Below, piece after piece: positions 23,041 through 35,035 of a stretch of 64,000 nt of DNA. A program made the translations under genes and the position numbers. Numbering within the stretch: position 1 is the first letter of the stretch; each line of letters begins with the position of its first letter. The notes beneath the pieces are model-generated. The model searched no databases. It was not told the origin of the DNA and saw nothing but the letters and a program-made list of their open reading frames with translations. Source of the stretch: Lycorma delicatula (taxonomy: Eukaryota > Arthropoda > Insecta > Hemiptera > Fulgoridae); NCBI RefSeq assembly GCF_047948215.1, contig NC_134455.1, positions 348,004,491 through 348,068,490 on the forward strand. Direction: 5' to 3'.

Positions 23041-24670
23041 GGCTTGTTTGAAATCTCTACCATTCTTCTATTTGGCAAAGTTAATTATTTTAAATGGAAA
23101 TTCCCATTTTTATAAAATATGTTGTTAACATTTATTTACAATATGTAATTGTAAAATGTTTTTAATCTTGACAATTTTCACCACAATAATACAACTGTTT
23201 AGAAGTCACACCTCAACTTCAGTTGTACCTATTGACTGCTCCCATGTAAAAGGTGAAACTAAATCTAGGGTTGTAATTTTACTCTTCTGGTTAAATTTAA
23301 AAAAAACTATGTATTTTTTGTCTTAACACTCCAAAACACTTAAAGTGTTTTGAATCAGAACTTTGAATTCTGTACTAATTTCATTAATTTAGTAAATAAA
23401 TGCAAAAATGCAACTAAAGCTTTCTATTTAATATTTACATTTAATAAATTTTGTGTCATACAGAAATTATAATTAACTGTAATAATACAAATCATTCTTT
23501 TTTCACTATTCACTAACTTTTAAAGCTCGATGAATTTCAAGTGGTAACATTCCAGAGCAATTTAAATATAAAATCCTAAATTTTCTTGCTAGAAACTGTA
23601 CACTACAATAAATTTATCAATAAAATCTATCTAATATAATATCTATCTAATAAAATCAATAAAATCTATCAATACTTAATAGTATCATTTTAATAAATAA
23701 TTAAAATGACTAATTAATAAATAATTTATCTTTTGACTATTCTTTTTAAGTGATTTAGATCACTTCAGTTTTACCAATAACTCAAACAAAATTTTTAATT
23801 TATATTGAAGATCATTCTTGCTGAGATTTGCATACTTTATAAAATCCTATTGGGATGTTTGAAATCTCCATAATTTTTTTTTATATAGAAATTTTTACAA
23901 TATTTTCAGTTACAACACAAATTTTTCTTATACATTTTTATTCTTTGAATCTCCTCCCTCTACAATGCAACTGCTTCTGAGGTCTATCTCCCATCTCCAG
24001 TTGTTTATATTCTATAAGTTGAACCTAAATTCACAGTCTTGTAATTTTCTTTTTTTTTAATTTTAATATAGTTGTATTTTATAATATTTTGGTTTATTTT
24101 AAGAATCTATAAACTATTTTTATTTTAACAGTTTTATAAATCTTTTGCTTGAGCCACTTTAAATCAATCAATAAAATTCTTTACTAACATCATTATTATA
24201 GTAAATAAGTAAAAAAAAACACATTGACAAAATAGTTATGTTTTATTTCAATATATGAAAATAAATTTTTAATTTAATGAAATTGACATTTTTCATTACA
24301 TTAAGAAAATTAAATTATTACTTTGGAGAATACAAAAAAAAAATTCTTTTAATATAATATAAGGGCAAATAAATAACATTTTATAAATAGAAACAAAATT
24401 AAAAAAAAAAAAAAATTAATGTTGACAATTATTTTAATTATTACAGAATTAAAATTTATGAATAGAAATTCACAACCATTTGTGAATATCTACCAAATCT
24501 TATTTTTAAAACTTATGTTACACATTATTTATTGCCAATAGGTACAACTGAAAATAAGGTGTACATTCTCGGTGTTTGTTTTATTGGAAAAAATCTAAGA
24601 ATAAGAATGTTTAAGAATTACGTGTTCTATCTAGAAAAAAATAGTAGGGATTTCAAACATAAACTGTTCA
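23041..24670. repeat. foldback repeat cluster, copy A
   Basis: The motif TGTTTGAAATCTC occurs in direct orientation at about 23049 and 23857, and inverted (gggatttcaaacat) at 24647-24660. Each is followed by a related inner motif (cagttgtacctattg at about 23220; inverted aataggtacaactg at about 24538). So 23855-24666 is an inverted-repeat unit with ends of about 200 bases, and 23041-23300 is a partial direct copy. The segment 23499-23850 is also shared, inverted, with 47905-48265. No coding capacity is seen. Confidence 0.6.
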
Positions 24671-24823
24671 AAAATTGAGGAAATGTTACCGATATATAAA
24701 AGGTTCTTTGCAGCATTTCTAGTTAATATCTCAACGGTGGTTCAATTAAAATGTGTACCTTGAATAAAAGTATGATTATTCCATTATATTTAAAATTAGA
24801 ATTGATAATTTATTTGTTTACAG

Positions 24824-25089
24824 AATTTATTGAATCGTGCCCACCATTTACATTTCTACCATCAGATTTGCTGTCATTTTTTAGTAACCTTCATATGGTT
24901 AGCTTGGGACATTATGCGACTATGTATCCAAAGCTGTTTTCAAGATACATTGCGAATGTTCTACCTGAAATGTCAGAACATGACTTAGAATCTCATATTG
25001 AAGAGTTAGCTAGATTGCAAGCCGATTGGAGAGCCACTATGGAATCCCGATCGTCTCAAACAGGAGTAAAGAGGCCAGCTGAAGACTGA
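24824..25089 (+). CDS. terminal coding exon of unrecognised host gene (gene 1, exon c)
   Basis: The acceptor AG lies at 24822-24823 after a T-rich tract (tttatttgtttacag). The exon starts with two bases that complete the phase-1 codon left by the 15682 donor, giving Lys, and then runs open to TGA at 25087-25089. The peptide includes FIESCPPFTFLPSDLL, then LGHYATMYPKLFSRYI, then an acidic helical stretch (LPEMSEHDLESHIEELARL), and ends GVKRPAED. The KRP cluster near the C-terminus could be a short basic signal, which is inference. Codon quality is far better than in any transposon relic nearby, with no stop or frameshift, so the gene is probably still functional. I do not recognise the protein. 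It could be a helical-repeat scaffold subunit, but nothing seen proves that. Confidence 0.75.
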
Positions 25090-25600
25090 ACGATATAATG
25101 TAAAAATTTACAGGAATTATGCTGTAAAAAAAACAAATTAATATAAAATACGTTCTTGATACAGTTTTCAATCTGAAAAATTAAACGGAGTTAATTTGTG
25201 AATATATTTCTCTGTAACTACGTTTTTTTTTTCATATAAATTTTGAACTAAATAGCAGCAGAATGAAAACTTAATGGGAATATATTTCTAAGAAGTTTCA
25301 GTATATTCTTTATTTATATGTACAGATAGCAACTGTATGTTTAATTGTTAAATGTTTCACCATTTATTACTTCATTTATTTATTTTTTATTTTTTTAATT
25401 TTAATTTCATAAAAAAATAATTTATTTATATTTAAGAATATATGTGAGGAATTATATTTAATTAATTTAAGATTGCTTTGTTGTCTTGTTGTTGTTGTTT
25501 GTTGTTTTTGTTGATTAAGAGACAATACAAATTAATGATTATTTAAAAACCTATTAAAAGTACTTTCCCAAAATAAAAACACTGTTTCTTTATTATTCTG
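25090..25600 (+). other. probable 3' UTR of gene 1
   Basis: Very AT-rich sequence directly after the stop codon, without coding potential. A canonical AATAAA lies at 25572-25577, about 480 bases after the stop, and is followed by T-rich sequence. This is a plausible polyadenylation region. No cDNA evidence is available. Confidence 0.4.
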
Positions 25601-25869
25601 ACTAGTACTTTATAAAGAATGTAGTGGGTTTATGGCATTCTTACGGACTATTATACTTGACAAGCAGCTTAAAACCAAATTGCTTCAGACTATGCACAGT
25701 TGCGATGTGTAATAGTTTATTAATTTAATGAAAAAATAATTTGGATTAAAGTAAATTCTGTATCACATAAGAAAAATTTTACGTGACTACATATTTACAA
25801 AACCTGTTGAAAGTATATTGAAATTACCTGACAAAACAATAGACAATGCCAAATTGCCAATTGGTATTG

Positions 25870-26900
25870 ACAGTTTTGTCACAGAACTGTCAATGCAGTT
25901 GTTTTCTTCTCAAATCTTTGCCTTCAGTTCACTAATAGTATGGGGATTTAATCCATAAATTCTATCTTTCAAATAACCATGACGGAAAAAATTACAACTA
26001 GACAAGTCTGGGGAATGCAGTGGTCACCACTGTCTGCTGAAAGTTCTTTCTTTTGTAAAAGTTGTGTTAAACATGCTAGTGAATTTGATTCACGATGTGT
26101 TACTCTGTCTTGAAGAAAGCCGCTGTACTCTTTTTTATGATCTGTTAACCAAGCATAGCTTTAAAATTTTACTCTTTTGAATTGACAGTCCGGTCTAAAA
26201 ATATTGGCTCTGCTGCACAATTATTAGAAACAGCACACCATGGGTTTTCTCATCATGAAATGGAAGCAAAAAACATCCAGTGAGGATTTTCATTCATCCG
26301 ATACCTGGTGTTGGGCTATTAATGTGCCTACATAAATGAAACCTTGCTTCATGTTGAAATGAAATAACACCTTTAGATCTATCTGTTCATCAACACTGTT
26401 TTTGAGAAGACTATCACAATAATTAAGATGTTTTTGATTTATTTGTTTTCTCAACTTGTTGCACAGTTGTTACAAGATGTAGTTTTAAGTATTATATGTG
26501 TATTTTATTGCAATTTATTGTGATTAATTTTTTTAGATTAGCAGAAATTCTCTTTTTAATATCGACTATGGTATCTGCAGTCCTAACGGAAGGTCACCTA
26601 TGTGATATAGCTTTTTGCATTTGAAAATGACTCCATTGCATCACCACTTTTAACTAAATGGCGTATGCTGTTCTTTGGTGGGATATTAGCATTCAAAAGT
26701 TTTTCTGTGAATATTTGATGCGTTTCTTGAAAGGATCCAGAACTCTTTTACTCAATTTATTAAGACATTTTGAGAAAACATAACTGTAAAGAACAAAAGT
26801 ATACTGCACTGAAGCATTAACTATAATTGAATACAATAGATGAGAGTAGTAATGTATACAACCAATTGCGATGCTAATAATAGCAGTGTTAAAACTCAAA
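25870..26900 (-). pseudogene. DDE transposase relic (DUF4817-associated family), third copy
   Basis: On the minus strand, 26255-26180 reads NPWCAVSNNCAAEPIFLDRT, followed by VNS. This is the family's V-W-C-A-V-S ... G-P-I-F-F block. Downstream come QDRVTHRESN-type text at the catalytic QQD box, W/P-rich text at about 26020-26040 where the WPPRSPDL box falls, and an RYLKDRIYG-like stretch. Upstream (26700-26500), an HTH-like region is degenerate. It lies just downstream of gene 1 and in the opposite direction. Confidence 0.6.
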
Positions 26901-26994
26901 TAACTGGAGTTTGAGCTGGATCAGTTTGGTTTCAAAATGCTCATCCAGTATAATAAGCTTTAATTTACAAAGTACAACAATTATGTGGTGTACC

Positions 26995-27015
26995 ATATAT
27001 ATATATATATATAAA
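26995..27015. repeat. (AT)n microsatellite
   Basis: A plain AT dinucleotide run. A similar run lies at 27138-27156. Confidence 0.9.
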
Positions 27016-27519
27016 AAAATTTTTTTTTAGATTTAAATAAAAATTTTTGTAGATAATAAATAAAATTTGAATATGAAACAACATTTAATTATACATTCAC
27101 CAAAATAGTAAATCTGATTTTATGGTAAAAGACGGATATATATATATATATATATACACACATGCACATTATCATCAAAAAAAATAAAAATATCATAGGA
27201 ATAGGTCTGACCTTCAAATTTCTTGACCCCCCTTAGGTCTCTAGCCTCCTAAGACTGTATTTTAACAAAACTTATTATATGATATTTGAACTGTTACTTT
27301 TAAAGTATGTTTTAACTACAGAAAAGATTTAAAAAATAATTATAGGAAAAAAGTTTAGGCTTTCATGATTACAAAGTGTACAATCCTCCTAGCCACCTCA
27401 GTTAACAAAAATTGATATATTGTGGTAATAGAACTGTTTCATTTTTCAAAATTTTTATTGTCTTCAGTCATTTGACTGGTTTGATGCAGCTCTCCAAGAT
27501 TCCCTATCTAGTACTAGTC

Positions 27520-28675
27520 GTTTCATTTCGGTTTACCCCCTACATCCTACATCCCTAACAATTTGTTTTACATTGTAAAACAAAATTTGTTTTCCAAATG
27601 TTGCCAGCCTACACAATTTTTTCCTTCTACCTGTCCCTCTAATATTAAAGCGACTATTCCAGGATGCCTTAGTATGTGGCCTATAAGTCTGTCTCTTCTT
27701 TTAACTATATTTTTCCAAATGCTTCTTTCTTCATCTATTTGCCGCAATACCTCTTCATTTGTCTCAGTCTCGTTTCGCCTCTGCTATTCGGTATTTTATA
27801 TCGCTCCTGCTTCATCCATCTTTAGTAATTCTACTTCCCAAATAACAAAATTCCTCTACCTCCATAATCTTTTCTCCTCCTATTTTCACATTCAGTGGTC
27901 CATCTCTGTTATTTCTACTACATTTCATTACTTTTGTTTTGTTCTTGTTTATTTTCATGCGATAGTTCTTGCATAGGACTTCATCTATGCCGTTCATTGT
28001 TTCTTCTAAATTCTTTTTACTCTCGGCTAGAATTACTATATCATCAGCAAATCGTAGCATCTTTATCTTTTCACCTTGTACTGTTACTCCCAATCTAAAT
28101 TGTTGTTTAACATCATTAACTGCTAGTTCCATGTAAAGATTAAAAAGTAATGGTGATAGGGAACATCCTTGTCGGACTCCCTTTCTTATTACGTCTTCTT
28201 TCTTATGTTCTTCAATTATTACTGTTGCTGTTTGGTTCCTGCACATGTTAGCAATTGTTCTTCTATCTCTGTATTTGAACCCTAATTTTTTTAAAATGCT
28301 GAATATTTTATTCCAGTCTACGTTATCGAATGCCTTTTCTAGGTCTATAAACGCCAAGTATGTTGGTTTGTTTTTCTTTAATCTTCCTTCAACTATTAGA
28401 AGGAATAATCTGAGGCCTAAAATTGCTTCCCTTGTCCCTATACTTTTCCTGAAACCAAATTGGTCTTCTAACACTTCTTCCACTCTCCTCTCAATTCTTC
28501 TGTATAGAATTCTAGTTAAGATTTTTGATGCATGACTAGTTAAACTAATTGTTCTGTATTCTTCACATTTATCTGCCCCTGCTTTCTTTGGTATCATGAC
28601 TATAACACTTTTTTTGAAGTCTGACAGAACTTCCCCCTTTTCATAAATATTACACACCAGCTTGTATCGCTTCCT
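27520..28675 (-). pseudogene. RTE-type LINE ORF2, reverse transcriptase with internal deletion
   Basis: RT blocks in order: VIVMIPKKAGADKCEEYRTI, SLTSHASKILTRILYRRI, QFGFRKSIGTREAI, YLAFIDLEKAFDNVDW (block A, first catalytic Asp), RKGVRQGCSLSPLLFNLYME (block B), MLRFADDIVILAES (FADD, codons near 28040-28051) and NKNKTKVM, then FCYLGSRITKDG. All three catalytic Asp are intact. At about 27770 the sequence jumps from a cgaaacgag string to acaaatgaagagg. Relative to the copy at 55.1-55.3 kb, about 190 bases are missing there. The tail resumes to near 27520. FADD and the block 0 sequence place it in RTE-like LINEs. Confidence 0.85.
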
Positions 28676-29357
28676 CACCTGCACTGCGCAGTAATTCTAC
28701 AGGTATTCCGTCTATTCCAGGAGTCTTTCTGCCATTTAAATCTTTTAATGCTCTCTTAAATTCAGATCTCAGTATTGTTTCTCCCATTTCATCCTCCTCT
28801 ACTTCCTCTTCTTCCTCTATAACACCATTTTCTAATTCATTTCCTCCGTATAACTCTTCAATATATTCCACCCATCTATCGACTTTACCTTTCGTATTAT
28901 ATATTGGTGTACCATCTTTGTTTAACACATTATTAGATTTTAATTTATGTACCCCAAAATTTTCCTTAACTTTCCTGTATGCTCCGTCAATTTTACCAAT
29001 GTTCATTTCTCTTTCCACTTCTGAACACTTTTCTTTAATCCACTCTTCTTTCGCCAGTTTGCATTTCCTATTTATAGCATTTCTTAATTGCCGATAGTTC
29101 CTTTTACTTTCTTCATCATTAGCATTCTTATATTTTCTACGTTCATCCATCAGCTGCAATATATCGTCTGAAACCCAAGGTTTTCTACCAGTTCTCTTTA
29201 TTCCGCCTAAGTTTGCTTCTGCTGATTTAAGAATTTCCTTTTTAACATTCTCCCATTCTTCTTCTACATTTTCTACCTTATCTTTTTTACTCAGACCTCT
29301 TGCGATATCCTCCTCAAAAATCTTCTTTACCTCCTCTTCCTCAAGCTTCTCTAAATT
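28650..29357 (-). pseudogene. RTE-type LINE ORF2, linker and RT start
   Basis: After the stop at 29358, the frame continues NLEKLEEEEVKKIFEEDIA and then runs open from LMDERRKYKNANDEESKRNY to a frameshift near 28670. The region is Glu/Lys-rich and probably coiled-coil. It ends in the RT0-type block LNGRKTPGIDGIPVELLRSA, which in RTE elements reads x-K-A-P-G-x-D-G-I-P-x-E-L. It shifts frame (EEAIQAGV) into the next segment. Confidence 0.8.
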
Positions 29358-30090
29358 TCACCAATTCATCTGACACCTTTTCTTCAGGTTTTTAAACCCC
29401 AATCTACATTTCATTATCAATAAATTATGGTCGCTATCAATGTCTGCTCCAGGGTAAGTTTTGCAGTCAACGAGTTGATTCCTAAATCTTTGCTTAACAA
29501 TGATATAATCTATCTGACACCTTGCAGTATCGCTAGGCTTTTTCCAAGTGTATATTCTTCTATTATGATTTTTAAATTGGGTGTTGGCAATTACTAAATT
29601 ATACTTTGTGCAAAACTCTATAAGTCTGTCCCCTCTTGCATTCCTTTTGCCCAGCCCGTATTCACCTACTATATTTTCTTCCGTGCCTTTTCCAATGCTT
29701 GCATTCCAATCTCCAACTATTATTAAATTTTCATCTCCTTTTACGTGTTTTATTGCTTCATCAATCTCTTCGTATACACACTCTACGTCATCATCATCAT
29801 GGACGCTTGTAGGCATATAGACGTTAACAATCGTTGTCGGTTTAGGTTTTGATTTTATCCTTATTACAATGATTCTATCACTATGCGTTTTGAAATATTC
29901 TACTCTCTTCCCTATCTTCTTGTTCATTATGAAACCTACTCCTGCCTGCCCATTATTTGAAGCTGAGTTTATTATTCTAAAATCACCTGACCAAGTAGCC
30001 TTCCTCTTCCCACCGAACCTCACTAATTCCTACTACATCCACATTTATCCTATCCATTTCTCTTTTTAAATTTTCCAGCCTACCAACCTT
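29358..30090 (-). pseudogene. RTE-type LINE ORF2, endonuclease domain
   Basis: The start reads MDRINVDVVGISEVRW (30062 down), followed by a frameshift into the frame that continues SGDFRIINSASNNGQAGVGF. Further blocks are RIIVIRIKSKPK, TIVNVYMPTS, IIVGDWNASIGKG (the GDxN catalytic block), WKKPSDTARCQIDYIIVKQR and DIDSDHNLLIMK (the SDH catalytic His). All expected AP-endonuclease blocks are present in order. The frame ends with a TGA after CQMNW (29358), where the linker to the RT should continue, so one stop and one frameshift inactivate it. Such domains are often mis-annotated in insects as craniofacial development protein 2-like. Confidence 0.85.
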
Positions 30091-30540
30091 TTTTAAACTT
30101 CTAACATTCCACGCTCAGACTTGTAGAATGTTATTTTTTAATTTTCTGGTGACCCCTCCTTAGTAGTCCCCACCCGGAGATCTGAACGGGGGACTAGTTT
30201 ACCTCCGGAATATTTTACCAAGGAAGGCGCCTCCATCATTGCTATATGAAAATGCAGAGAGCCACATTTTCTTGGAAAAAAAGCAGCTGTAGTTTTCCAT
30301 TGCTTTCAGCTACATAGTACTCAGAGGACTGAGTGATGTTGATATGGCCGTTTAAGTCATCCTGACACGCCCCTAACAACTACTGAAAGAGCTGCTGCCC
30401 TCTTTCAGGAATCATTCCTTAGTCTGGCTCTCAACAGGTACCTCTCCGATATGGTTGCACCTTCGGTCCAGTTACTCTGTATCACTGAGTACTCAAGCCC
30501 CCTCAACAACGGCAAGGTCTCATGATTCATAGAGGAGGAT

Positions 30541-30560
30541 ATATATATATATATATATTT
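30541..30560. repeat. (AT)n microsatellite at the LINE 5' boundary
   Basis: An AT dinucleotide run directly beyond the 5' UTR-like sequence of the RTE LINE. Confidence 0.85.
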
Positions 30561-30599
30561 AAATATATAAATTAAAAATTTTTGTGAGGCTTCATTCAA

Positions 30600-31410
30600 C
30601 TAGATTTATAATTAGATGGCATTGACTGTTCTCAATTCCAAAAAATATTATAAATTGAAAAACTCTGCATTGCTTTATTATTATTTTTATTATTACCAAG
30701 TAACATTTATATATTAATTAGTATCTGTATGATATGAACTTAGTTTTTGCTCTGTATCTTATCAGTTCTGAGAGAAAGTCTAATTAATTTTTACCAGATG
30801 AAAATTATGCCTGCATTTGTCCTGATAAGAGGAAAATTATTTTAATATATAATATTTATATATATGCATAATATTTATGTAGATATCTCTCATATATAAA
30901 TATCCATAATATTTTAACGTGGTGAGGGTATGCTAAAATACTATACTTAATATTTTATCATATTAAAAAATGCTAAGTCAGTCAAGTATTTCTAAAAAAA
31001 AACATTAAACTTGCCAAAAAAAATAACTTACATGATGACTGTTATATATGTTTTTAACTTTCAATATAAACTGCTTTTGTATTATTTAGAGAAATTATTT
31101 ATTTTAGAAGAAGCAGTAATTGTGGCGGTCATAATGCAAAATGTACTATCTCCAAAAACTCAATTTTTCAGAGAAAGAGGATAATTAATTTCTAAAATTG
31201 ATGAAATTTCTAAAGAAATTGCAATTAAATTGCAGTTTATATATTTTAGTACTGTTCTACAAGATATAGTCAACAGTGTTACATTATTAATATTTTTACT
31301 GTTAATTTTAGAAACATGTTTGGAACAAAACATACTATTTCCTGAGACCTTTTGACTTCAAACATAATTTTAAATATGGTAAAAACTATGTTTATGTTAG
31401 AGTAGACATA
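30600..31410. other. AT-rich intergenic sequence
   Basis: No gene or repeat recognised. Confidence 0.5.
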
Positions 31411-31412
31411 AT

Positions 31413-32260
31413 ACAGAGTGAGCAACATAAAACTGAACCCATTATGTAACTGCTGCAGTATCGGTAGGTTATGTTGGAATGAAATTTTATGAATGATATG
31501 GATAAATTAAATAAAAAAAAACATAAAACGTAATTTAAATGTTGCATTTATTTACCTTATTGTTACAAAAGATGTTCAAAATGATCACTCTGGGCATCGA
31601 TGCACTTTTGTGCTCAACTAACTGATCATATTGAGAGTCTTCTAATGCAAAATGTTGTCGATTGTTTTGATTTCTCGTTGAATGTTCACCTTTAGTTCAT
31701 CAATATTGTGTGGATTAGATGCATAAACTTTCTCCATTAAGTAGCCCCAAAGGAAAAAATCGCAAGTAGACAACTCTGAGGAAGTGGAGGCCACCACTCC
31801 TCATTTATTTGTGAAAGCTGCATGAACGCGATTCAGTGAAATATTGTTGTGCGACACTGTCTTGTTGGAAGAAACTGTATTCTTTTTCATTATCAGTTAG
31901 TTGCCCATACAATTCTTTGAAAATTGTGAGGTTAACTTGTGTATTGACAGTCCGGTGAAAATTATTTGGTCCCAGTATACGATTACTGGAAACAGCACAC
32001 CAAACACCAATTTTATCGTAAATTCTTCTATGAATACTTACTTCACGTGATTCTTAAAAATATCAAGAATGAATGTTGGCCTCAACTATAGCTATCCTCT
32101 CCTGGATTGATTAAGGCATTTTACACAAATACAACTTCACTACTTAAAAACATATACTGCACTGTCGTGTAACCACCTGACAAATGGCAGCAATAATGAG
32201 CAGCAATAAAATTGAATGGCATCAATTTTATCAATTTTATAATGAACTTTATTAAATTTT
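31413..32260 (-). pseudogene. DDE transposase relic (DUF4817-associated family), fourth copy
   Basis: The left end reads TACAGAGTGAGCAACATAAA, which looks like a terminal inverted repeat start; no partner was found on the right. The minus-strand reading contains KIGVWCAVSSNRILGPNNF, HRTVNTQVNLTIFKELYGQL, then TDNEKEYSFFQQDSVAQQYF (the QQD catalytic box). It continues with W-LP-like text around 31790, GLLNGESLCI, and a C-terminal ASMPRVIILNIFC region (H-F-E-H-L-L equivalent). It is better preserved than the copies at 11.9, 14.7 and 25.9 kb, but has stops and no N-terminal HTH. Confidence 0.7.
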
Positions 32261-32439
32261 ATTCTGCAACAGGAGTTGCAGAATAATTTGCACTAACACA
32301 GATTGTGTACACTTCCAGCATTATAATAAAATCTTTTGTTGGGAGATTTTAAAAGGAAGCACTGATTTTAGTAAAGGTTGAACAGCTTTTTTATAATCAA
32401 AAAACAAAAAATCTTTGCTGCACACCTTAACGGTAGTAA

Positions 32440-33275
32440 ACATTTGCATTATTTCGTAATATTGAGCAGGACTTACTAGTTCACTCTTGCGACATAGTTC
32501 TTGTTCAATGTGACTGAACGTTCTATCAGTAGCATATAACTTTTTCCATGCGTTGGATATATGTGCTCAATTTGGTTAAAAATGTTTGATTTACTCATTA
32601 GGTACAGAAGAAGCCCCACTGTGAATTTATTTTTGTTTTGGGCTGAGCATAAGTTTGAGAACAGCCATAAAGTTAAATTTGTAAAAGTTTTGTATTTAAC
32701 TTGTGAAAAATGTGATGTTGCAGAACATACCTCGTTTGGATCTCTGCTTGACTCGATTTCAAGTCGAATATAAATTAATTTATCTGGCCCTCCAGTCACA
32801 TTAAAAGAAATCACAAAGTGTAGTATGTAAATGCAGATTTGTCTAGCGTAGAAAACATTAATAACTTTCACATTTGGGAGAGATGTTGCTTTTGCATCAT
32901 ATCAAAACAAACTGTAACATTCCATTTTCATTTTGTTTTAAAAGCTCAAAAATTTTTTAGCTTTCATCTTGTGAGCCTTTAATGAATTTTTCTAAATTTA
33001 TTTTATTTTTATTACATTTTTCTACCTTAATGTTGGTTTTCATTTCTGTACAAAATGAGCAGACATCTTGACGAGGATGTCAAAACCCCAAATTCAATTT
33101 TTGTACAAATGTACTGTAATACTTTGAAAATGAAGCAAAAGCTTTATTTAATTTTTTAGAAGCTGAACCTTCTAATAAAACACCAACAATCTCAGTGTTT
33201 TGAATATGGCAACTGCTTCTGTAATTTCTATTTGTAAGAGCTAAATTACTTGGTAAATCAACAAAATTCTTCATT
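32440..33275 (-). pseudogene. relic of an uncharacterised, probably transposon-derived protein
   Basis: The minus-strand reading begins at 33274 (MKNFVDLPSNLALTN) and gives FVQKLNLGFWHPRQDVCSFC, a D-x-C-x-x-C box, then a Lys/Glu-rich helix. In the 32871-32476 frame come LWLFSNLCSAQNKNKFTVGL, LLYLMSKSNIFNQIEHIYPT and HGKSYMLLIERS. The pairing of a DxCxxC box with an N-C-x-x-QNKN box and a later HGHS/Y-P-x-DR-like box is typical of uncharacterised insect and Hydra proteins thought to be transposon-derived (family memory only). There are several frame breaks. An alternative is a decayed host paralogue. Confidence 0.45.
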
Positions 33276-33279
33276 TGCT

Positions 33280-34685
33280 TGCAAATTAACTAGTTCGCTA
33301 GCACTGTTTACAACTCTTGTAAAACTTTTGTCATACCTAAATTATTTTCAAATTTCGGCATCTGTTAGTCAGTATCTTATTCTAGCTGATGTAAAATGTC
33401 ACTATCTTGTAAATGAATTTCAGAATAACTAATTAACATTTTAATGTATTCAAAATTAAAAGGAAACAAAATACAACTTCAAGCACTTAATATAAATATC
33501 AACAAGTATGTGATCAGCTGATTCCAGGAAATAATATGCTTTGAAAAATGTCGTATGAGTTAATGTAATTTACTGAATTTTACTTTTGATTTGAATTTTA
33601 TAACGTAAACATTTATTAAAAAGATTATTAAACTAAAAAAATACAATAATAATAATAATAATGCATTATTATATTTTGACATTAAAATGAAAATAGTTCA
33701 TTTTGATTCAAATTGGAAAAAGTGCATTTAGCAAAAAATTTATCTTTTATTTTTGACTGGAAATAGTTCCTTTTGACAAAAATTGCAATTTTTATTTAAT
33801 TAAAAATTATTCCTTAAGGAAATTACAATTTTCTTAGGAAAATAGTCGATTTTGCATTAAAATAACATTACCATTGTATTCCACACCCTGAAAAACATAT
33901 AAAAGCATAAATTACTTAATATTTGAATTTTTGGAGATAATGCGTTCAGAATTGTAACCCCATGATGATTCTCTGTATTATCAAAATCTGAGAATTTATT
34001 TCAAAATTAGTCTTTTTTTATTTTATCAGTCAGCAATGTTAATTATATAGTATTTTATTTCTGGTAATTTTAGTAATTAAAACATAAAATTTGTAACACG
34101 ACTGAATTTACAAGCTTAGTTGCTTGGAAAAAAAAAGAGCAGCTGGTTAATTTATTTTGCTGTGTAGTAACTATACAAAATACCAGGAAAATGCAAACTT
34201 AATTTCAGTAAGTAATGTATTAGTCGTTTTGCCATTTCATGACGACTGATTCTTACGTCATTTAAAGTACAACTACAAATACATTACTGATTTTTTACAT
34301 TCCTACACACATTTATTGAAAATTATATTTTACCATCTCATTATGGATGTTGTGTACTTGTACAACTATAAAGCACTGTTGATCAGAAACAAGTAATTTG
34401 TTAATTTGTTTCTTAGCTATATAAAAATATATACCTATGTGATAACGAAGCACACAATATTTACCATGCATAAAATAATATCTTACAAGAAGTGTTGCAT
34501 AATTACTTTTACACAAGATTTGAATTAAAACCTTTTGTACTTTCAACATGTGTTTGAAATTAAATAAAAACATCATAAATTTACTGAGCGTAATAACTGA
34601 TATTTTACTCTTTTTTAACCTTTGTAGAATAATTGACTGTTTAACTATGGTACTTTAGTTTATGTTTATAAATTGAAAACATAAA
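33280..34685. other. AT-rich intergenic sequence
   Basis: No gene seen. It includes an (AAT)n run at 33642-33664. Confidence 0.5.
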
Positions 34686-34689
34686 ATTA

Positions 34690-35035
34690 AACATTGTCTA
34701 AATCTTCTGGAGTATCTGTTTCTTCATCACAGTTTTTCTCTGCAACATGAATAATTGAATAATAACATGAAACATGAATAATTATTGAATTGTAGGTATT
34801 AATGAAGTTTTTTCCTTATGGCAAATACATTTCTTCCAGTCTTAATGATAATTTTTTCTATAGCTTCACTTAATCATTTTTTCACATTAGCAATTTTAAA
34901 TGTATTATAGGTTTTCCACTTTGTCTTCATTTGTGTCCATATCATTTCTAATGGATTATGTTTTACATGATTGGGTCTTTTCTGTGATTCTCTTCTTTTT
35001 TTTATCCAATTAACTCATATTTGCATGAAATTTAA
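34690..35035 (-). pseudogene. IS630-like transposase C-terminal fragment
   Basis: The minus-strand reading gives HVKHNPLEMIWTQMKTKWK, followed by TYNTFKIANVKK, a stop, then SEAIEKIIIKTGRNVFA. The N-P-x-E-x-x-W-x-Q-x-K box carrying the third catalytic acidic residue, followed by N-T-F-K-x-x-x-V, is typical of IS630/Tc1-type DDE transposases of insects. Only the C-terminal third is readable. A possible N-terminal half lies beyond the Merlin element (36700-37430). Confidence 0.5.

Larger units (their letters stand above)
27045..30540 (-). mobile_element. RTE-type LINE on the minus strand with shared 3' flank
   Basis: The ORF2 remnant spans about 30090-27520. The 3' end near 27460 reads (minus) atgactgaagacaataaaa. 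Beyond it, 27045-27455 is not LINE-coding but is shared with the second copy at 54.65-55.99 kb, so the repeat unit is larger than the LINE proper. Upstream, 30110-30540 is GC-richer non-coding sequence that looks like the LINE 5' UTR, ending at an AT microsatellite (30541-30560). This is the longest LINE in the window (about 3 kb) and has only a few frame breaks, so it is relatively young. Confidence 0.75.

Noticed and set aside
27563..30069. Several plus-strand ORFs across the minus-strand LINE
   Set aside because: All are antisense shadows of the endonuclease and RT reading frames.
33642..33664. (AAT)n run as CRISPR-like or functional repeat
   Set aside because: Plain trinucleotide microsatellite.
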